Source of the DNA: Halobacterium litoreum
GTDB taxonomy: Archaea; Halobacteriota; Halobacteria; Halobacteriales; Halobacteriaceae
Direction of reading: 5' to 3'
DNA length: 64,000 bases
NCBI RefSeq assembly: GCF_021233415.1
Contig: NZ_CP089466.1
Location: 992,001 to 1,056,000, forward strand
The translations under genes were made by a program, and so were the position numbers. Below are positions 25,007 to 33,650 of the stretch, one piece after another. Numbering within the stretch: position 1 is the stretch's first letter; each line of letters begins with the position of its first letter. Below the pieces are notes generated by a model. That model was not told the origin of the DNA, searched no databases, and was given only the letters and a program-made list of their open reading frames with translations.

Positions 25007-26314
25007 CTACGCTTCCGCGACCAGTTCACTCGCTTTCGCGTGGGAGCGCTCGACAATCGTCGGGCGCGCCTCGAAGTCGATGACGACCTCCTCGTCGCCG
25101 TAGTTCACGTCCCGCACGTAGGCGTGGTCGTGGACCCACGACACGACGCTCATCGTGTCGTCGGTCATCGGGAGGACGAGGCGCTCGCGCTCGCGCTCCG
25201 GGAGGCGGGCGTCGATGCGCTCGACGAGTTCGTCGAGGTTGATGGCCTCCAGTCCGCTCACCGCGACGGGGTTCGGCGCGAGGGCGGACAGCGCCGCCAT
25301 CTTCTCGTCGAGTTCGTCGTCGTCGACCGCATCGCGCTTGTTGAACACGGTGACGATGGGCGCCTCGTTGCGCTCGTAGAGGGTGTCGTGACACGTCGTC
25401 AGTTTCTCCCGGATCTCGTCGATGGACTCGCTGGCGTCCACCACGAGGAGCACGAGGTCGGCCTGATAGACGGACTCCAGCGTGGACTTGAACGACTCCA
25501 CGAGCCAGTGCGGGAGGTCGCTGATGAATCCCACCGTGTCCGTCAGCAGGACGTTCCGGCGCTCCATCTCCAGTCGGCGCGTCGTCGTCCCGAGTGTCGT
25601 GAACAGTTTGTCCTGGGACTCCGCCGTCGTGTCGAGGTCCGGGTGGAGGTCTTCGTTCTCGTCGACGTCCACGTCCTCGGCGAGGCGGCGCAGGAGCGTC
25701 GACTTCCCGGCGTTCGTGTAGCCCGCCAGCGCCACCAGGTCGAAGCCGGACTCGCGGCGCGTCTCGCGGCGCTGCTGTTCGGTCTTCTCGATGTTCTCCA
25801 GTTCGTCCCGAATCCGGGAGATGCGGGCCTTGATGTCCTGCTCCCGGCTCTCGTCGTACTCCCCGAGTCCCATGAACCCGGGGCGCTCGTCGCGCTGCGC
25901 GAGGCTCGTCTTCGCCTCCGCGCGCGGCAGTTCGTACCGGAGTTCGGCGAGTTCGACCTGCAGTTGTGCCTTCCGCGTGTGCGCTCGCTGCCCGAAGATG
26001 TCCAGAATCAGCCGGAACCGGTCGACGACCTCCGTGTCCTCGGGGAGGTTCTGGCCGAGGTTGTACGTCTGGTACGGCCCGAGTCGGTTGTCGAACACCA
26101 CGCGGTCCGCGTCCGTCTCGTCGACGACGACCGCGAGTTCCTCGACCTTTCCCTCGCCGAGTTGGAGCGCGGGGTCCGCCGTCCGCGATTGGGTCACCTC
26201 CGCGGCGACCTCGTAGCCCGCCGCTCGCACGAGGTCGCGAATCTCCTCGGTCTCCGGTGTGCCGTCGTCCACGCGCTTCGCGACGACCGCCGTCTCCGTG
26301 GCTGTTCCCGTCAC
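25007..26314 (-). CDS. hflX: GTPase HflX
   Basis: A 435-residue HflX GTPase, a ribosome-associated factor that splits stalled ribosomes in other organisms. The N-terminal HflX domain (1-190) includes VFDNRLGPYQTYNLGQNL and a coiled-coil helix around 150-190. The GTPase domain follows with G1 GYTNAGKST, G3 DTVGF and G4 NKRD. The start is a GTG at 26314. Length matches archaeal HflX. It is convergent with the DUF4397 gene and divergent from the FUN14 gene. Confidence 0.93.
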   Translation of the reverse strand: MTGTATETAVVAKRVDDGTPETEEIRDLVRAAGYEVAAEVTQSRTADPALQLGEGKVEELAVVVDETDADRVVFDNRLGPYQTYNLGQNLPEDTEVVDRFRLILDIFGQRAHTRKAQLQVELAELRYELPRAEAKTSLAQRDERPGFMGLGEYDESREQDIKARISRIRDELENIEKTEQQRRETRRESGFDLVALAGYTNAGKSTLLRRLAEDVDVDENEDLHPDLDTTAESQDKLFTTLGTTTRRLEMERRNVLLTDTVGFISDLPHWLVESFKSTLESVYQADLVLLVVDASESIDEIREKLTTCHDTLYERNEAPIVTVFNKRDAVDDDELDEKMAALSALAPNPVAVSGLEAINLDELVERIDARLPERERERLVLPMTDDTMSVVSWVHDHAYVRDVNYGDEEVVIDFEARPTIVERSHAKASELVAEA

Positions 26315-26426
26315 TTGTCCGGTGATACGGTCCGGCGCTACTTAATCCCACGGCGGCCCGCGACCGCCGCGCAGTCACCCGTCGACGGGCAAAAGAGACT
26401 TACCAGTTGGTTGCGGAGTGGTAGCT

Positions 26427-26744
26427 ATGGTAGACGTCAATCTGACCTCTCTCGGCCTCGAGTTCGGTGGTGGCGCCGGCATCGGAGCCATCATCGGGTT
26501 CGCGGCGAAGAAGGTCGCGAAACTCATCGCGGTGCTGGTCGGCCTCGAGCTCGCGCTGTTCAAGTTCCTCGAATCCCGGGGCATCATCACCGTCGACTGG
26601 GAGCGACTCACCGCCGGGATGGTCGACGCCACTCAGATGGGCGCGAACGGCGCACCGCCGTCGTGGGTGAACACGCTCCTCTCGACGCTCTCCGTGAGCG
26701 CCGGCTTCACGGGCGGGTTCCTGCTCGGCTTCCGGCGCGGATAG
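26427..26744 (+). CDS. FUN14 family membrane protein
   Basis: A 105-residue small membrane protein of the FUN14 type. The glycine-rich N-terminus LEFGGGAGIGAIIGFAAKK is followed by two helices (FAAKKVAKLIAVLVGLELAL; SVSAGFTGGFLLGF). The ATG at 26427 is preferred over an in-frame start at 26418. Function in archaea is unknown. The stop is immediately followed by the convergent SBDS stop codon. Confidence 0.85.
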   Translation: MVDVNLTSLGLEFGGGAGIGAIIGFAAKKVAKLIAVLVGLELALFKFLESRGIITVDWERLTAGMVDATQMGANGAPPSWVNTLLSTLSVSAGFTGGFLLGFRRG

Positions 26745-27470
26745 TTAGCGCGTCTTCAGGTCGTCCTTGTCCTTGATTATCTGCGTCTCGCCCTCGCCGG
26801 AGGACACCTCGTTCACGCGCTCGTAGAAGTCGTTTTGCATCCCCGCGGGGAACGTCAACACGCCCACCCACGAGCCGTCGGCCTGCCACTCCTCGCGCTC
26901 TAACTCGCCGAACTCGCGGAGTTTCGCCTGTCCGCTGCCCGCGTAGTCCGCCGGCAGCGAGACGGCGACGGTGACCTCCTCGAAGCGAATCGGAATCACG
27001 GGCCGGAGCGCGTCGAGCGCGTCGTCGACCTGCTGTTCGGCGGGCTCCATCGGGTCGACCGTGAAGCCGGCCTCCTCGAGCGCGCTCTCGATGCGCTCGG
27101 GCGGGTGGGGCGCGTCGTCCATCTGGGGGTTGATGGCGTTCCGCGAGATGGTGTTGATGAGTTTGCGCTTCTTGCGCTCTTGCATCTCCTCGCGTTGCTC
27201 GGCCGTAATCTGAATCTCCCCGCGCTCGATGACCTCCGGAATGATCTCCATCGGGTCGGTCGTCCCGAACACCTCCTCTAGGTCCTCCTCGGCGGGTCGG
27301 TCGCCCCGCGACGCGTTCTCGAACACGTCGCGGGCGGCGATGACGTCCTCCAGTTCGCCCTCGAACTCGCCGCGTTTGATTTCGAGTGCCGCGTCCGGGT
27401 CCACGAGCACCTCGAAGCGCTCGCCGTGTGTCTCGAGGCGCGCCGTCACGGCCTCGTCGAGTGAAATCAT
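26745..27470 (-). CDS. ribosome assembly factor SBDS
   Basis: A 241-residue archaeal SBDS/Sdo1, which acts in large-subunit maturation. Three domains can be placed: the FYSH-like N-terminus (1-85), the helical middle (90-160, AEQREEMQERKKRKLINTI) and the C-terminal ferredoxin-like domain (165-241, RFEEVTVAVSLPADY). Length is normal. It is the last gene of the conserved string rnp3-methyltransferase-rnp2-psmA-sbds, 65 bases downstream of psmA. Confidence 0.93.
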   Translation of the reverse strand: MISLDEAVTARLETHGERFEVLVDPDAALEIKRGEFEGELEDVIAARDVFENASRGDRPAEEDLEEVFGTTDPMEIIPEVIERGEIQITAEQREEMQERKKRKLINTISRNAINPQMDDAPHPPERIESALEEAGFTVDPMEPAEQQVDDALDALRPVIPIRFEEVTVAVSLPADYAGSGQAKLREFGELEREEWQADGSWVGVLTFPAGMQNDFYERVNEVSSGEGETQIIKDKDDLKTR

Positions 27471-27535
27471 ACCCCACCATTGGGTGGTCCGCTAAAAAGC
27501 CCTTTTCCCGCGCGCCGCCGCTGTCGGGCCGTCGG

Positions 27536-28324
27536 CTACTCCTCGGTCTCCTCGTCCTCCGCACTCGTCTCGTCGCTTTCCTCGCCTTCGTCCGCCTCGG
27601 GGAGGAGTTCGTGCTCGCCGAGGTACTCGCGAATCTCGTCGTCGGACAGTTCGAGGAACGTCCCCGTCTCCGCGTCGATGGTGCCGACGCCGACGCCCGC
27701 CGGCGTGAGTTCGTCCCGAATCTCGCCGAGCGCGCGCAGCGCCAGCTCCACGCCCTCGTCGAGCGTGAGGTCCTCGCGGTAGTGCTCTTCGAGGTAGTCC
27801 TGGACGTCCGCGCGCTTCTCGCCGATGGCGATGGCCTTCCACTCGTAGGGCGTCCCCGAGGGGTCGGTCTCGAAGAGGCGGGGTTCGCCGTCGTCGACGC
27901 CGCCGATGAGGAGCGCAACGCCGAACGGGCGCGCGCCGCCGACCTGCGTGTACTGCTGGATGTGGTCGGTGATGTCCTTCGTCAGCGTCTCCACCGCGAT
28001 GGGTTCGTCGTAGCGCACGCGGTTGATTTGGGCGTCCCGTCGCGCGTAGTCGATGAGTTGGCGGGCGTCCGCGACGTGGCCCGCGCTCGCGATGCCGACG
28101 TGGTCGTCTGCCTTGTGAATCTTCTCGACGGAGGACTCCTCCATCAGCGGCGAGTTGATGCGCTTGTCGACGAGGAGGACGACGCCGCCCTCGGTGCGAA
28201 CGCCGATGCTCGGCGTGCCTCGCTTGACCGCTTCTCGCGCGTACTCGACCTGATAGAGGCGACCGTCCGGGGAGAAGATGGTGATACCCCGGTCGTACGC
28301 CTGCTGTTGGTTCTGGCCCTGCAT
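27536..28324 (-). CDS. psmA: proteasome subunit alpha
   Basis: A 262-residue alpha subunit of the 20S proteasome. It has the gating N-terminus (AYDRGITIFSPDGRLYQVEY), a conserved core with IASAGHVADARQLIDYARR, and no N-terminal catalytic threonine, as expected for alpha subunits. The final 30 residues are a Glu/Asp-rich halophilic tail. The gene begins 2 bases after rnp2 ends, so proteolysis and RNA-processing genes are cotranscribed. Confidence 0.95.
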   Translation of the reverse strand: MQGQNQQQAYDRGITIFSPDGRLYQVEYAREAVKRGTPSIGVRTEGGVVLLVDKRINSPLMEESSVEKIHKADDHVGIASAGHVADARQLIDYARRDAQINRVRYDEPIAVETLTKDITDHIQQYTQVGGARPFGVALLIGGVDDGEPRLFETDPSGTPYEWKAIAIGEKRADVQDYLEEHYREDLTLDEGVELALRALGEIRDELTPAGVGVGTIDAETGTFLELSDDEIREYLGEHELLPEADEGEESDETSAEDEETEE

Positions 28325-28326
28325 GG

Positions 28327-28806
28327 TTACTCGCAGTCGAGTCGGGTTGCTCCGACGAACGACCCCTCGACGTCCACGTCGACGCGGTCGCCGCGCGCGA
28401 ACGCCGGTCGGGAGTCGCCGCCGAACGCGACTCGTTCGTCCGCTGAAACTTCAGCCGTCCGTCCTAAATACTTTTCTTCGGCCGCCCGCATCGTCCCCGA
28501 GACGCCGCGGACCGACACGCGAACCGGGTCGTCGCGCACCGCGCTCACGCACGCGAGCGCCGCCCGACCGCGCTCGACTTCGCCGCGGCGGACGCGCACG
28601 ATGACCTCGCCGGCGCCGTCCGCGAACGAGAAGTCGACGACGCGCAGGTCGGCGTCCGCGCTCCCCACGTCCCCGAGGAGGTTCTGCGCGGCGAACCAGA
28701 GACTCCGCTGGAAGTCGTCCCTGCTCACGTCCGCGTCGGGCCACGCCTCCAGTTCCACGGCGAGGTAGCGCCACCGCGGCCGGAGGTGCTTCGGGAGGTG
28801 TTTCAC
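28327..28806 (-). CDS. rnp2: ribonuclease P protein component 2 (Pop5)
   Basis: A 159-residue Pop5/Rpp14 family protein, a protein subunit of archaeal RNase P that works with Rpp30 on pre-tRNA leaders. The family start KHLPKHLRPRWRYLAVELE and the VVDFSFADGAGEVIVRVRRG stretch are visible. The start is a GTG at 28806, overlapping the methyltransferase stop (GTGA). Its normal partner rnp3 is encoded two genes upstream. Confidence 0.9.
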   Translation of the reverse strand: MKHLPKHLRPRWRYLAVELEAWPDADVSRDDFQRSLWFAAQNLLGDVGSADADLRVVDFSFADGAGEVIVRVRRGEVERGRAALACVSAVRDDPVRVSVRGVSGTMRAAEEKYLGRTAEVSADERVAFGGDSRPAFARGDRVDVDVEGSFVGATRLDCE

Positions 28807-29405
28807 GCTCGCTCGGCCACCAGCACGCCGACCTGTTCGTGGACCATCTCGACGGCGGTCAGCGCGTACCCGGCGTCAGTGAACGCGTCCGCGAGCACGC
28901 CGACTGTCGCGGGGTCGTCGACCTCGGGGCTGTAGAACGGCTCCTCGGGGTTCGGCTCGCCGAAGAACATCACGTCCCCGAGCACGATTCTGTCGGGCGC
29001 GAGGTCCGCGATGGTCGCAATCGCGTCGCGCTTCTCGGCGTCGCTGAGGTGGTGCATCGCGAAGTTCGAGGTCACGACATCCACGTCGCCGTCGAAGTTG
29101 GGCTCGCGGAACCGCCCCTCGCCGAATTCGACGTTGTCGAGGCCGCGCTCGTCGGCCTTCTCGCGGGCCTGTTCCATCATCCCGTCACTGATGTCGCGGC
29201 CGACGACGCGGCCGGCGTCCTCGGCGAGCGCGAGCGCGATGGCGCCCGTGCCACACCCCAAGTCGAGGACGGTGTCCCCGCCGTCAGGGCTGGCGTGTTC
29301 GAGCACGAGCGCGACGCACTCGTTGTACTCCGGCGTCTGGTCGTCGTCGTACTCCGCGGCCACGTCGTCGAAGCGAGCGGCGTGCTCGTCAAGCGTCTTC
29401 TTCAT
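28803..29405 (-). CDS. class I SAM-dependent methyltransferase
   Basis: A 200-residue Rossmann-fold methyltransferase. Motif I VLDLGCGTGAIAL binds S-adenosylmethionine; NFAMHHLSDAEK lies in the motif II to III area. The ATG at 29405 was chosen over an upstream start because the domain begins there. It overlaps rnp3 by 17 bases and rnp2 by 4, so it is embedded in the RNase P operon. A role in RNA or protein modification linked to tRNA processing is inferred only from this context. Confidence 0.87.
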   Translation of the reverse strand: MKKTLDEHAARFDDVAAEYDDDQTPEYNECVALVLEHASPDGGDTVLDLGCGTGAIALALAEDAGRVVGRDISDGMMEQAREKADERGLDNVEFGEGRFREPNFDGDVDVVTSNFAMHHLSDAEKRDAIATIADLAPDRIVLGDVMFFGEPNPEEPFYSPEVDDPATVGVLADAFTDAGYALTAVEMVHEQVGVLVAERA

Positions 29406-30093
29406 GCTCGCCGGTTTCGACGCCCGGCGCAATGAACTCCCCGGACAACAACTCGCGGTTGCGGGCTGCCAACGCGCCCCACTCTTCGAGGCCCGAGCGA
29501 ATCTGGCCGCGGTCGAACCCGATTGTCTCGCCGACCGCTAGCAGTTCGCGGGGCGCGCGAAGTTCGAGGTGGGACGCGGCGCGCGCGCTCACGACGAACG
29601 GCGCGTCGTAGTACGCCACGAGCTCGCGGAGTTTCCGGAGGCCGCGCAGGGCTTGGACTCGCGCGCCGCCGTCCTTCCGCAGGACGCCCGAGAGGTCGAA
29701 CTCCAGTCGCACGCCGTTGCGCTTTGCGGCCTTCACGATTACGTGGTTCACGTCACCCCGGCCCTGCATCGGGGCGGCGAGCACGTCCACTTTCGGCGAC
29801 TCGGCGACGAACCGGTTCATGTCCGGGGTGCCGCCGCGCACCGCGAGCAGGGGCACCGATTCGCGAATGCTCCCGACGGTACCGCTGGCCTGCGACCGGT
29901 CCTCGGCGACCACCTCGACGCCCTCCACGACGTCGATGTCGTACTCCTCGGCGACCGCGGCGTAGTCGACGTCCGGCCGCGAGCCGTGCCGGCTCCGCAC
30001 CACGACGCCGTCGTAGCCGTCGCTCGCGGCCGTCGCGGCGAACCGCGCGACGGTGCTGTCGCCGTCCGGGTGGGCGAAAACGGCCTCGTACAC
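29389..30093 (-). CDS. rnp3: ribonuclease P protein component 3 (Rpp30)
   Basis: A 234-residue Rpp30 family TIM-barrel protein, partner of Pop5 in archaeal RNase P. It shows the family pattern GVEVVAEDR, LLAVRGGTPDMNRFV, DVLAAPM and VRLEFDLSGVLR. The start is a GTG at 30093. It is the first gene of the string rnp3-methyltransferase-rnp2-psmA-sbds, all overlapping or closely spaced. Confidence 0.92.
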   Translation of the reverse strand: MYEAVFAHPDGDSTVARFAATAASDGYDGVVVRSRHGSRPDVDYAAVAEEYDIDVVEGVEVVAEDRSQASGTVGSIRESVPLLAVRGGTPDMNRFVAESPKVDVLAAPMQGRGDVNHVIVKAAKRNGVRLEFDLSGVLRKDGGARVQALRGLRKLRELVAYYDAPFVVSARAASHLELRAPRELLAVGETIGFDRGQIRSGLEEWGALAARNRELLSGEFIAPGVETGEHEEDA

Positions 30094-30175
30094 GACCCCA
30101 CGTAACTCGGCCGTCGGTAAAAACGCGTGCGTTCCCGACGACCGATTTAGGTCGATGGCCGGCGATACTCTACGT

Positions 30176-30370
30176 ATGGGCGACTACGAGCGCGACCCGG
30201 AGGACGTGGACTGGGACGACCCGGACGCCTGCCCCTTTTGTGGCGCGTCGCTCCGCGACGGCGGCGCCGGGTTCATCGAACACGTCGAGGAGAACCCCGC
30301 GTGTCGCCGCCGCTTCGAGGAGTGGCGGGAGAACGTCGCGGGCGACGTCGGGCCGGAGTGGTTAGGATAG
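30176..30370 (+). CDS. small single zinc-finger protein
   Basis: A 64-residue acidic protein with one CPFCGAS pair and a downstream His-x-Glu-x-x-Pro-x-Cys (HVEENPACRRRF), together resembling a C2HC zinc finger. An ATG at 30156 is an alternative start. The last 9 bases overlap the end of the convergent RNA-binding protein gene. The function is unknown; similar proteins are widespread in haloarchaea. Confidence 0.72.
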   Translation: MGDYERDPEDVDWDDPDACPFCGASLRDGGAGFIEHVEENPACRRRFEEWRENVAGDVGPEWLG

Positions 30371-30781
30371 CGCGTCGCGTGCGTTCTCCACCGCGGCGTC
30401 CTTCTTCGCGGGGTACGCTTCGACCTTCGCGCGCAAGGAGATGCCGCCGCCGAGTTCGGCGTCGCCCTGGAACGCGGCCTGCTTGTCGAGGTGGACGAAA
30501 AACGAGCAGTTGTCGTCGACGCGCTCGCCGAGTTCGGTGCGAATCTTCTCGATGTCCGCGCCGTCCCGGAGCACGGAGAGGACGTGACGCATCTCGTCGG
30601 CGCGCTCGACGCGCGCGGACAACACGACGATGCGGTCGCCGAGATGCCCCGTGGACTCTGCGCGCTCCAGTTCGACGTCCTCGGGGAGGAAGTGCCGGAG
30701 CGCGTCCGCGACGCGGTTCTCGTCCTCCGTGTCGTAACAGAACGTCCGGAGGTCGACGTAGTGGAACGGAACCTCGCTCAT
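30362..30781 (-). CDS. RNA-binding protein, COG1325-like
   Basis: A 139-residue protein resembling archaeal RNA-binding proteins of the COG1325 type (VPFHYVDLRTFCYDTEDE at the start; FFVHLDKQAAFQGD near residue 100). These are predicted exosome-linked proteins. The ATG at 30781 is clear. It lies near the RNase P genes but on its own, and shares 9 bases with the convergent zinc-finger gene at its 3-prime end. Confidence 0.8.
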   Translation of the reverse strand: MSEVPFHYVDLRTFCYDTEDENRVADALRHFLPEDVELERAESTGHLGDRIVVLSARVERADEMRHVLSVLRDGADIEKIRTELGERVDDNCSFFVHLDKQAAFQGDAELGGGISLRAKVEAYPAKKDAAVENARDALS

Positions 30782-30830
30782 TGGGACTGCGTAGTCGCTC
30801 GGCGCGTAAAAGGACCGCTACTGTCGGTCG

Positions 30831-31040
30831 TTACTCCTCGTCGGCTTCGTCGTCCGCGTCGCCCTCGGCGGCTTCGAGGTTGTCGGCGGGGACGCCGGCC
30901 TCCTGTCCGTCCTCGAAACTCACGGTGTAGTTCGGTTCGCCGAACATCGTCTCGACGACCTGCGTGACCGTCCCGGTCTCGCCGTCGAACTCGCTGTGCT
31001 TGTCGTGCAGGACGACTTCGTCGTCTTCCTCGAAGCTCAT
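30831..31040 (-). CDS. small SH3-like acidic protein
   Basis: A 69-residue protein with a compact beta-barrel pattern (DDEVVLHDKHSEFDGETGTV, then NYTVSFEDGQEAGVPADNL), resembling KOW/SH3-like or DUF1918-like domains, and a Glu/Asp tail. The ATG at 31040 excludes an unconserved leader. Whether it binds nucleic acid or protein cannot be said. It lies 49 bases upstream of the COG1325-like gene on the same strand. Confidence 0.68.
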   Translation of the reverse strand: MSFEEDDEVVLHDKHSEFDGETGTVTQVVETMFGEPNYTVSFEDGQEAGVPADNLEAAEGDADDEADEE

Positions 31041-31156
31041 ACCACGGCGTACCGCCGGCCCGCCCAAAAACACCCCGATTCCGCGTCCGCAGCGCGCGGG
31101 ACACGCACCGGAACGCGGAGCACGCCCGCCCGGCGCCGTTCCGTGGCGCGCGACGA

Positions 31157-31984
31157 CTACTCAGGGCCGAAGGACTTTCCGTCGCGCTCCTCGGCGTCCA
31201 TCCGGCGGAGCGCGGCGCGCGCGTTGCTCGCCTGGTAGCCGAAGAACACGTCCTCGGCGTACTCGTCGGCGACCTCCGCGGCGTGGACGAGGTTCTCCAC
31301 GTCCACGTCGACGGCGTACAGTTCGACGCTGAACGGCGCGTCGAGCGCGTCCTCGAAGCCCGACGCGATGGTCTCCAGCCAGTACGTCGTCCCGTACGCG
31401 GTGTCGTAGAGGGGGACGACGAACTCGTCGACCAACTCCGAGAGCGCGTCCAAGTCGAGGCCGGCGCGCTCGTAGAGGTGGCCCGGGTAGGGGTCGGGGT
31501 AGAGCGTGAGGTACGTCTTCCCCGGGATGCGGTCGACGGCGTCGGCGACGAACTCCGTGACGACGCTCGCGCGCCAGTCCTGCCAGTCGTCGTACTCCGA
31601 TTCGGCGAACGCCGTCTCGCAGCGCTCGCAGTGGCAGTACTCGGCGCGCGGGAACCCCACGTCGTCGAGGCGCACGTCCTCGTTCAGTTCGGCGCAGGTC
31701 TCCACGACCGTCAGCACGCCGTTCCGGTAGTCCTCGGCGTTCGGACAGACGTACGCCCAGTCGAAGTACGGGCGGTCCCGCGTCGCCTTGTTGCCCTCGT
31801 CGTCGACGGGGACGAGTTCGGGGTCGGTGCCGGCGGTGGCGTTGTCCCCGAAACACGACACCATGTTGACGGCGTTCTCCACGGGGTCGGTGTGGCGGCC
31901 GGTGACGTCCTTGACCTCGTAGAACGCGCGGTCGAACTCCGGCCAGTCGAGTTCCTCGGCGTTACGCGTGACGACGCCGTACAT
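31157..31984 (-). CDS. uncharacterised protein with cysteine cluster
   Basis: A 275-residue soluble protein that I do not recognise. It has a C-H-C-x2-C cluster (EYCHCERCETAF, near residue 115), SCFGDNATAG near 45 and an alternating helix/strand pattern with aromatic-acidic motifs (YPDPYPGHLY, VVPLYDTAYGTTYW) that resemble a TIM-barrel glycosidase-like or tRNA-ribosyltransferase-like fold. The ATG at 31984 begins MYGVVTRNAEEL. The cysteine cluster could bind zinc. No operon partner is evident. Confidence 0.65.
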   Translation of the reverse strand: MYGVVTRNAEELDWPEFDRAFYEVKDVTGRHTDPVENAVNMVSCFGDNATAGTDPELVPVDDEGNKATRDRPYFDWAYVCPNAEDYRNGVLTVVETCAELNEDVRLDDVGFPRAEYCHCERCETAFAESEYDDWQDWRASVVTEFVADAVDRIPGKTYLTLYPDPYPGHLYERAGLDLDALSELVDEFVVPLYDTAYGTTYWLETIASGFEDALDAPFSVELYAVDVDVENLVHAAEVADEYAEDVFFGYQASNARAALRRMDAEERDGKSFGPE

Positions 31985-32045
31985 GAGAAGGGGTTGACCG
32001 CGGGGCGGCCTAAGTCGTTCGCTCTCGGTACCGCACTGGGGGACG

Positions 32046-32159
32046 TCAGTCGATGCGGTCGATTTCCTCGTGGTCGGCCTCGTCGCCGCCGAGGACGACC
32101 TTCCAGACGAGCGCAATCAGGAGCAACGCGACGGCGACCTTCACCAGTTTCCGTGCCAT
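32046..32159 (-). CDS. 37-residue single-span membrane protein
   Basis: A very short gene encoding one hydrophobic helix (KVAVALLLIALVWKVVLGG) with a basic N-terminus and an acidic C-terminal tail. It has a clear ATG and host-like codon use. Function unknown; it resembles the many short membrane peptides of haloarchaea. It lies between pyrI and the cysteine-cluster protein gene. Confidence 0.55.
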   Translation of the reverse strand: MARKLVKVAVALLLIALVWKVVLGGDEADHEEIDRID

Positions 32160-32199
32160 GCCTGACACTACTCGCGCCGGGGGTAAACGCTTTGCGGGG

Positions 32200-32658
32200 T
32201 CAGTCCGCGAGGTGGGCCGTGATGTCGTCTCGCACGATGTCGCCGCAGTACTCACAGCGCAGGCCGTCGTCCAGCACCGCGAACCGCGTCGCCACGGGTT
32301 CGCCCGCGTTCGTGATGCAGTCGCGGTTCGGACACGTCAACACGCCAGAGACTTCCTCGGGCGGTTCGACGCGGCGCTTGTCCACCACGTCGTACTCCCG
32401 CACGATGTTGATGGTGGCCTCCGGCGCGATGAGTGACAGCACCTCCAACTCGGACTCGCTCAGCTCGCGGCCCTCGACTTTCACCACGTCTTTCTTTCCG
32501 AGGCGCTCGGAGGGGACGTTCATGCCGAGGCTCACCGTCTCGCCGCCGGAGCCGTCGATGCCCAGCAGCGTGAGGACGTGCAGCGCTTCGCCCGCGGTGA
32601 CGTGGTCGATGACGGTGCCGCTCTGAATCTTCGAGACGCGGAGTTCGGTGTCTGTCAT
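32200..32658 (-). CDS. pyrI: aspartate carbamoyltransferase regulatory subunit
   Basis: A 152-residue regulatory chain of aspartate carbamoyltransferase, which binds nucleotides and controls pyrimidine synthesis. The allosteric domain is followed by a zinc domain with CPNRDC and CEYCG (four cysteines). The ATG at 32658 overlaps pyrB by 4 bases (ATGA). The pyrBI order matches the enzyme complex, giving tight co-expression. Confidence 0.95.
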   Translation of the reverse strand: MTDTELRVSKIQSGTVIDHVTAGEALHVLTLLGIDGSGGETVSLGMNVPSERLGKKDVVKVEGRELSESELEVLSLIAPEATINIVREYDVVDKRRVEPPEEVSGVLTCPNRDCITNAGEPVATRFAVLDDGLRCEYCGDIVRDDITAHLAD

Positions 32659-33557
32659 AGCAGGAGGTCCAGCAGAGCCATCCGTACCGGGACGCCGTTG
32701 TGTGCCTGTTCGAAGTACGTCGCGTAGTCGGTGTCGTCCACCTCGGGCGCGATCTCGTCCACGCGCGGCAGCGGATGCATCACCGACAGGTCGTCTTTCG
32801 CGCGCTCCAGGACGTCGGGCGTAATCGAGTACTCGCCCGCCACGGCCTCGTACTCGTCCTCGTCCGGGAAGCGCTCGCGCTGAATGCGCGTGACGTACAG
32901 CACGTCGAGGTTCGGCAGCACGTCTTCGAGGTCCTCGTGCTCGCGGACCTGCGCGCCCGACTCGTGGAGGTCGTAGCGAACCGACCGAGGCAGACGCAGG
33001 CTCTCGGGGCTGACGAAGTGCTGGCGCACGTCGAAGTTCGTGAGCGCGTGGGCCAGCGAGTGGACCGTCCGCCCGTACTTCAGGTCCCCCATGATGCCGA
33101 CCGAGATGTCGTCCAGGCCCGCGTGCTCCCGAATCGTGTAGAGGTCGAGGAGGGTCTGACTCGGGTGGTGGCCGGCGCCGTCGCCCGCGTTCACCACGGG
33201 CACGTCGACGTACTCGCTGGCCATCTTCGCGGCGCCCTGCTTCGGGTGTCGGAGCACGAGCGCGTCCGCGTACCCCTCGACGACCCGCACCGTGTCCGCG
33301 AGGGACTCGCCCTTTTTCACGGACGAGGACTCCACGGACCCCATGTCCACGACGTCCGCGCCGAGGCGCTTGGCGGCAGTCTCGAAACTCATCTTCGTGC
33401 GCGTGCTCGGCTCGAAGAAACACAACCCGAGCAGTTCGCCCGCGTGTCGCTCGCGCGCCGCCGAGGGGTCCCGATCGAACTCCGCGGCCCGATCGAGGAC
33501 GGTCTCTACGTCCTCTCGCGAGAGTTGTTTGGCGGTCAGGAGGTGGTCGTGACGCAT
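32655..33557 (-). CDS. pyrB: aspartate carbamoyltransferase catalytic subunit
   Basis: A 300-residue catalytic chain that makes carbamoyl-aspartate from carbamoyl phosphate and aspartate. The carbamoyl-phosphate loop [13 protein letters not shown], the 80s-loop SSVKKGES, the HPSQTLLDL motif and the C-terminal [10 protein letters not shown] are all present. Length is normal. It is divergent from the MinD-like gene, with 93 bases between starts. Confidence 0.95.
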   Translation of the reverse strand: MRHDHLLTAKQLSREDVETVLDRAAEFDRDPSAARERHAGELLGLCFFEPSTRTKMSFETAAKRLGADVVDMGSVESSSVKKGESLADTVRVVEGYADALVLRHPKQGAAKMASEYVDVPVVNAGDGAGHHPSQTLLDLYTIREHAGLDDISVGIMGDLKYGRTVHSLAHALTNFDVRQHFVSPESLRLPRSVRYDLHESGAQVREHEDLEDVLPNLDVLYVTRIQRERFPDEDEYEAVAGEYSITPDVLERAKDDLSVMHPLPRVDEIAPEVDDTDYATYFEQAHNGVPVRMALLDLLL

Positions 33558-33650
33558 CGTTCGACTCGGCGCGCTCGGTCGGTGTAAATCTCCCGGAGCG
33601 CCGACGACCCACCCCGAGGTTCAAGTACCAGACCGCCACCACCTCGCGGC

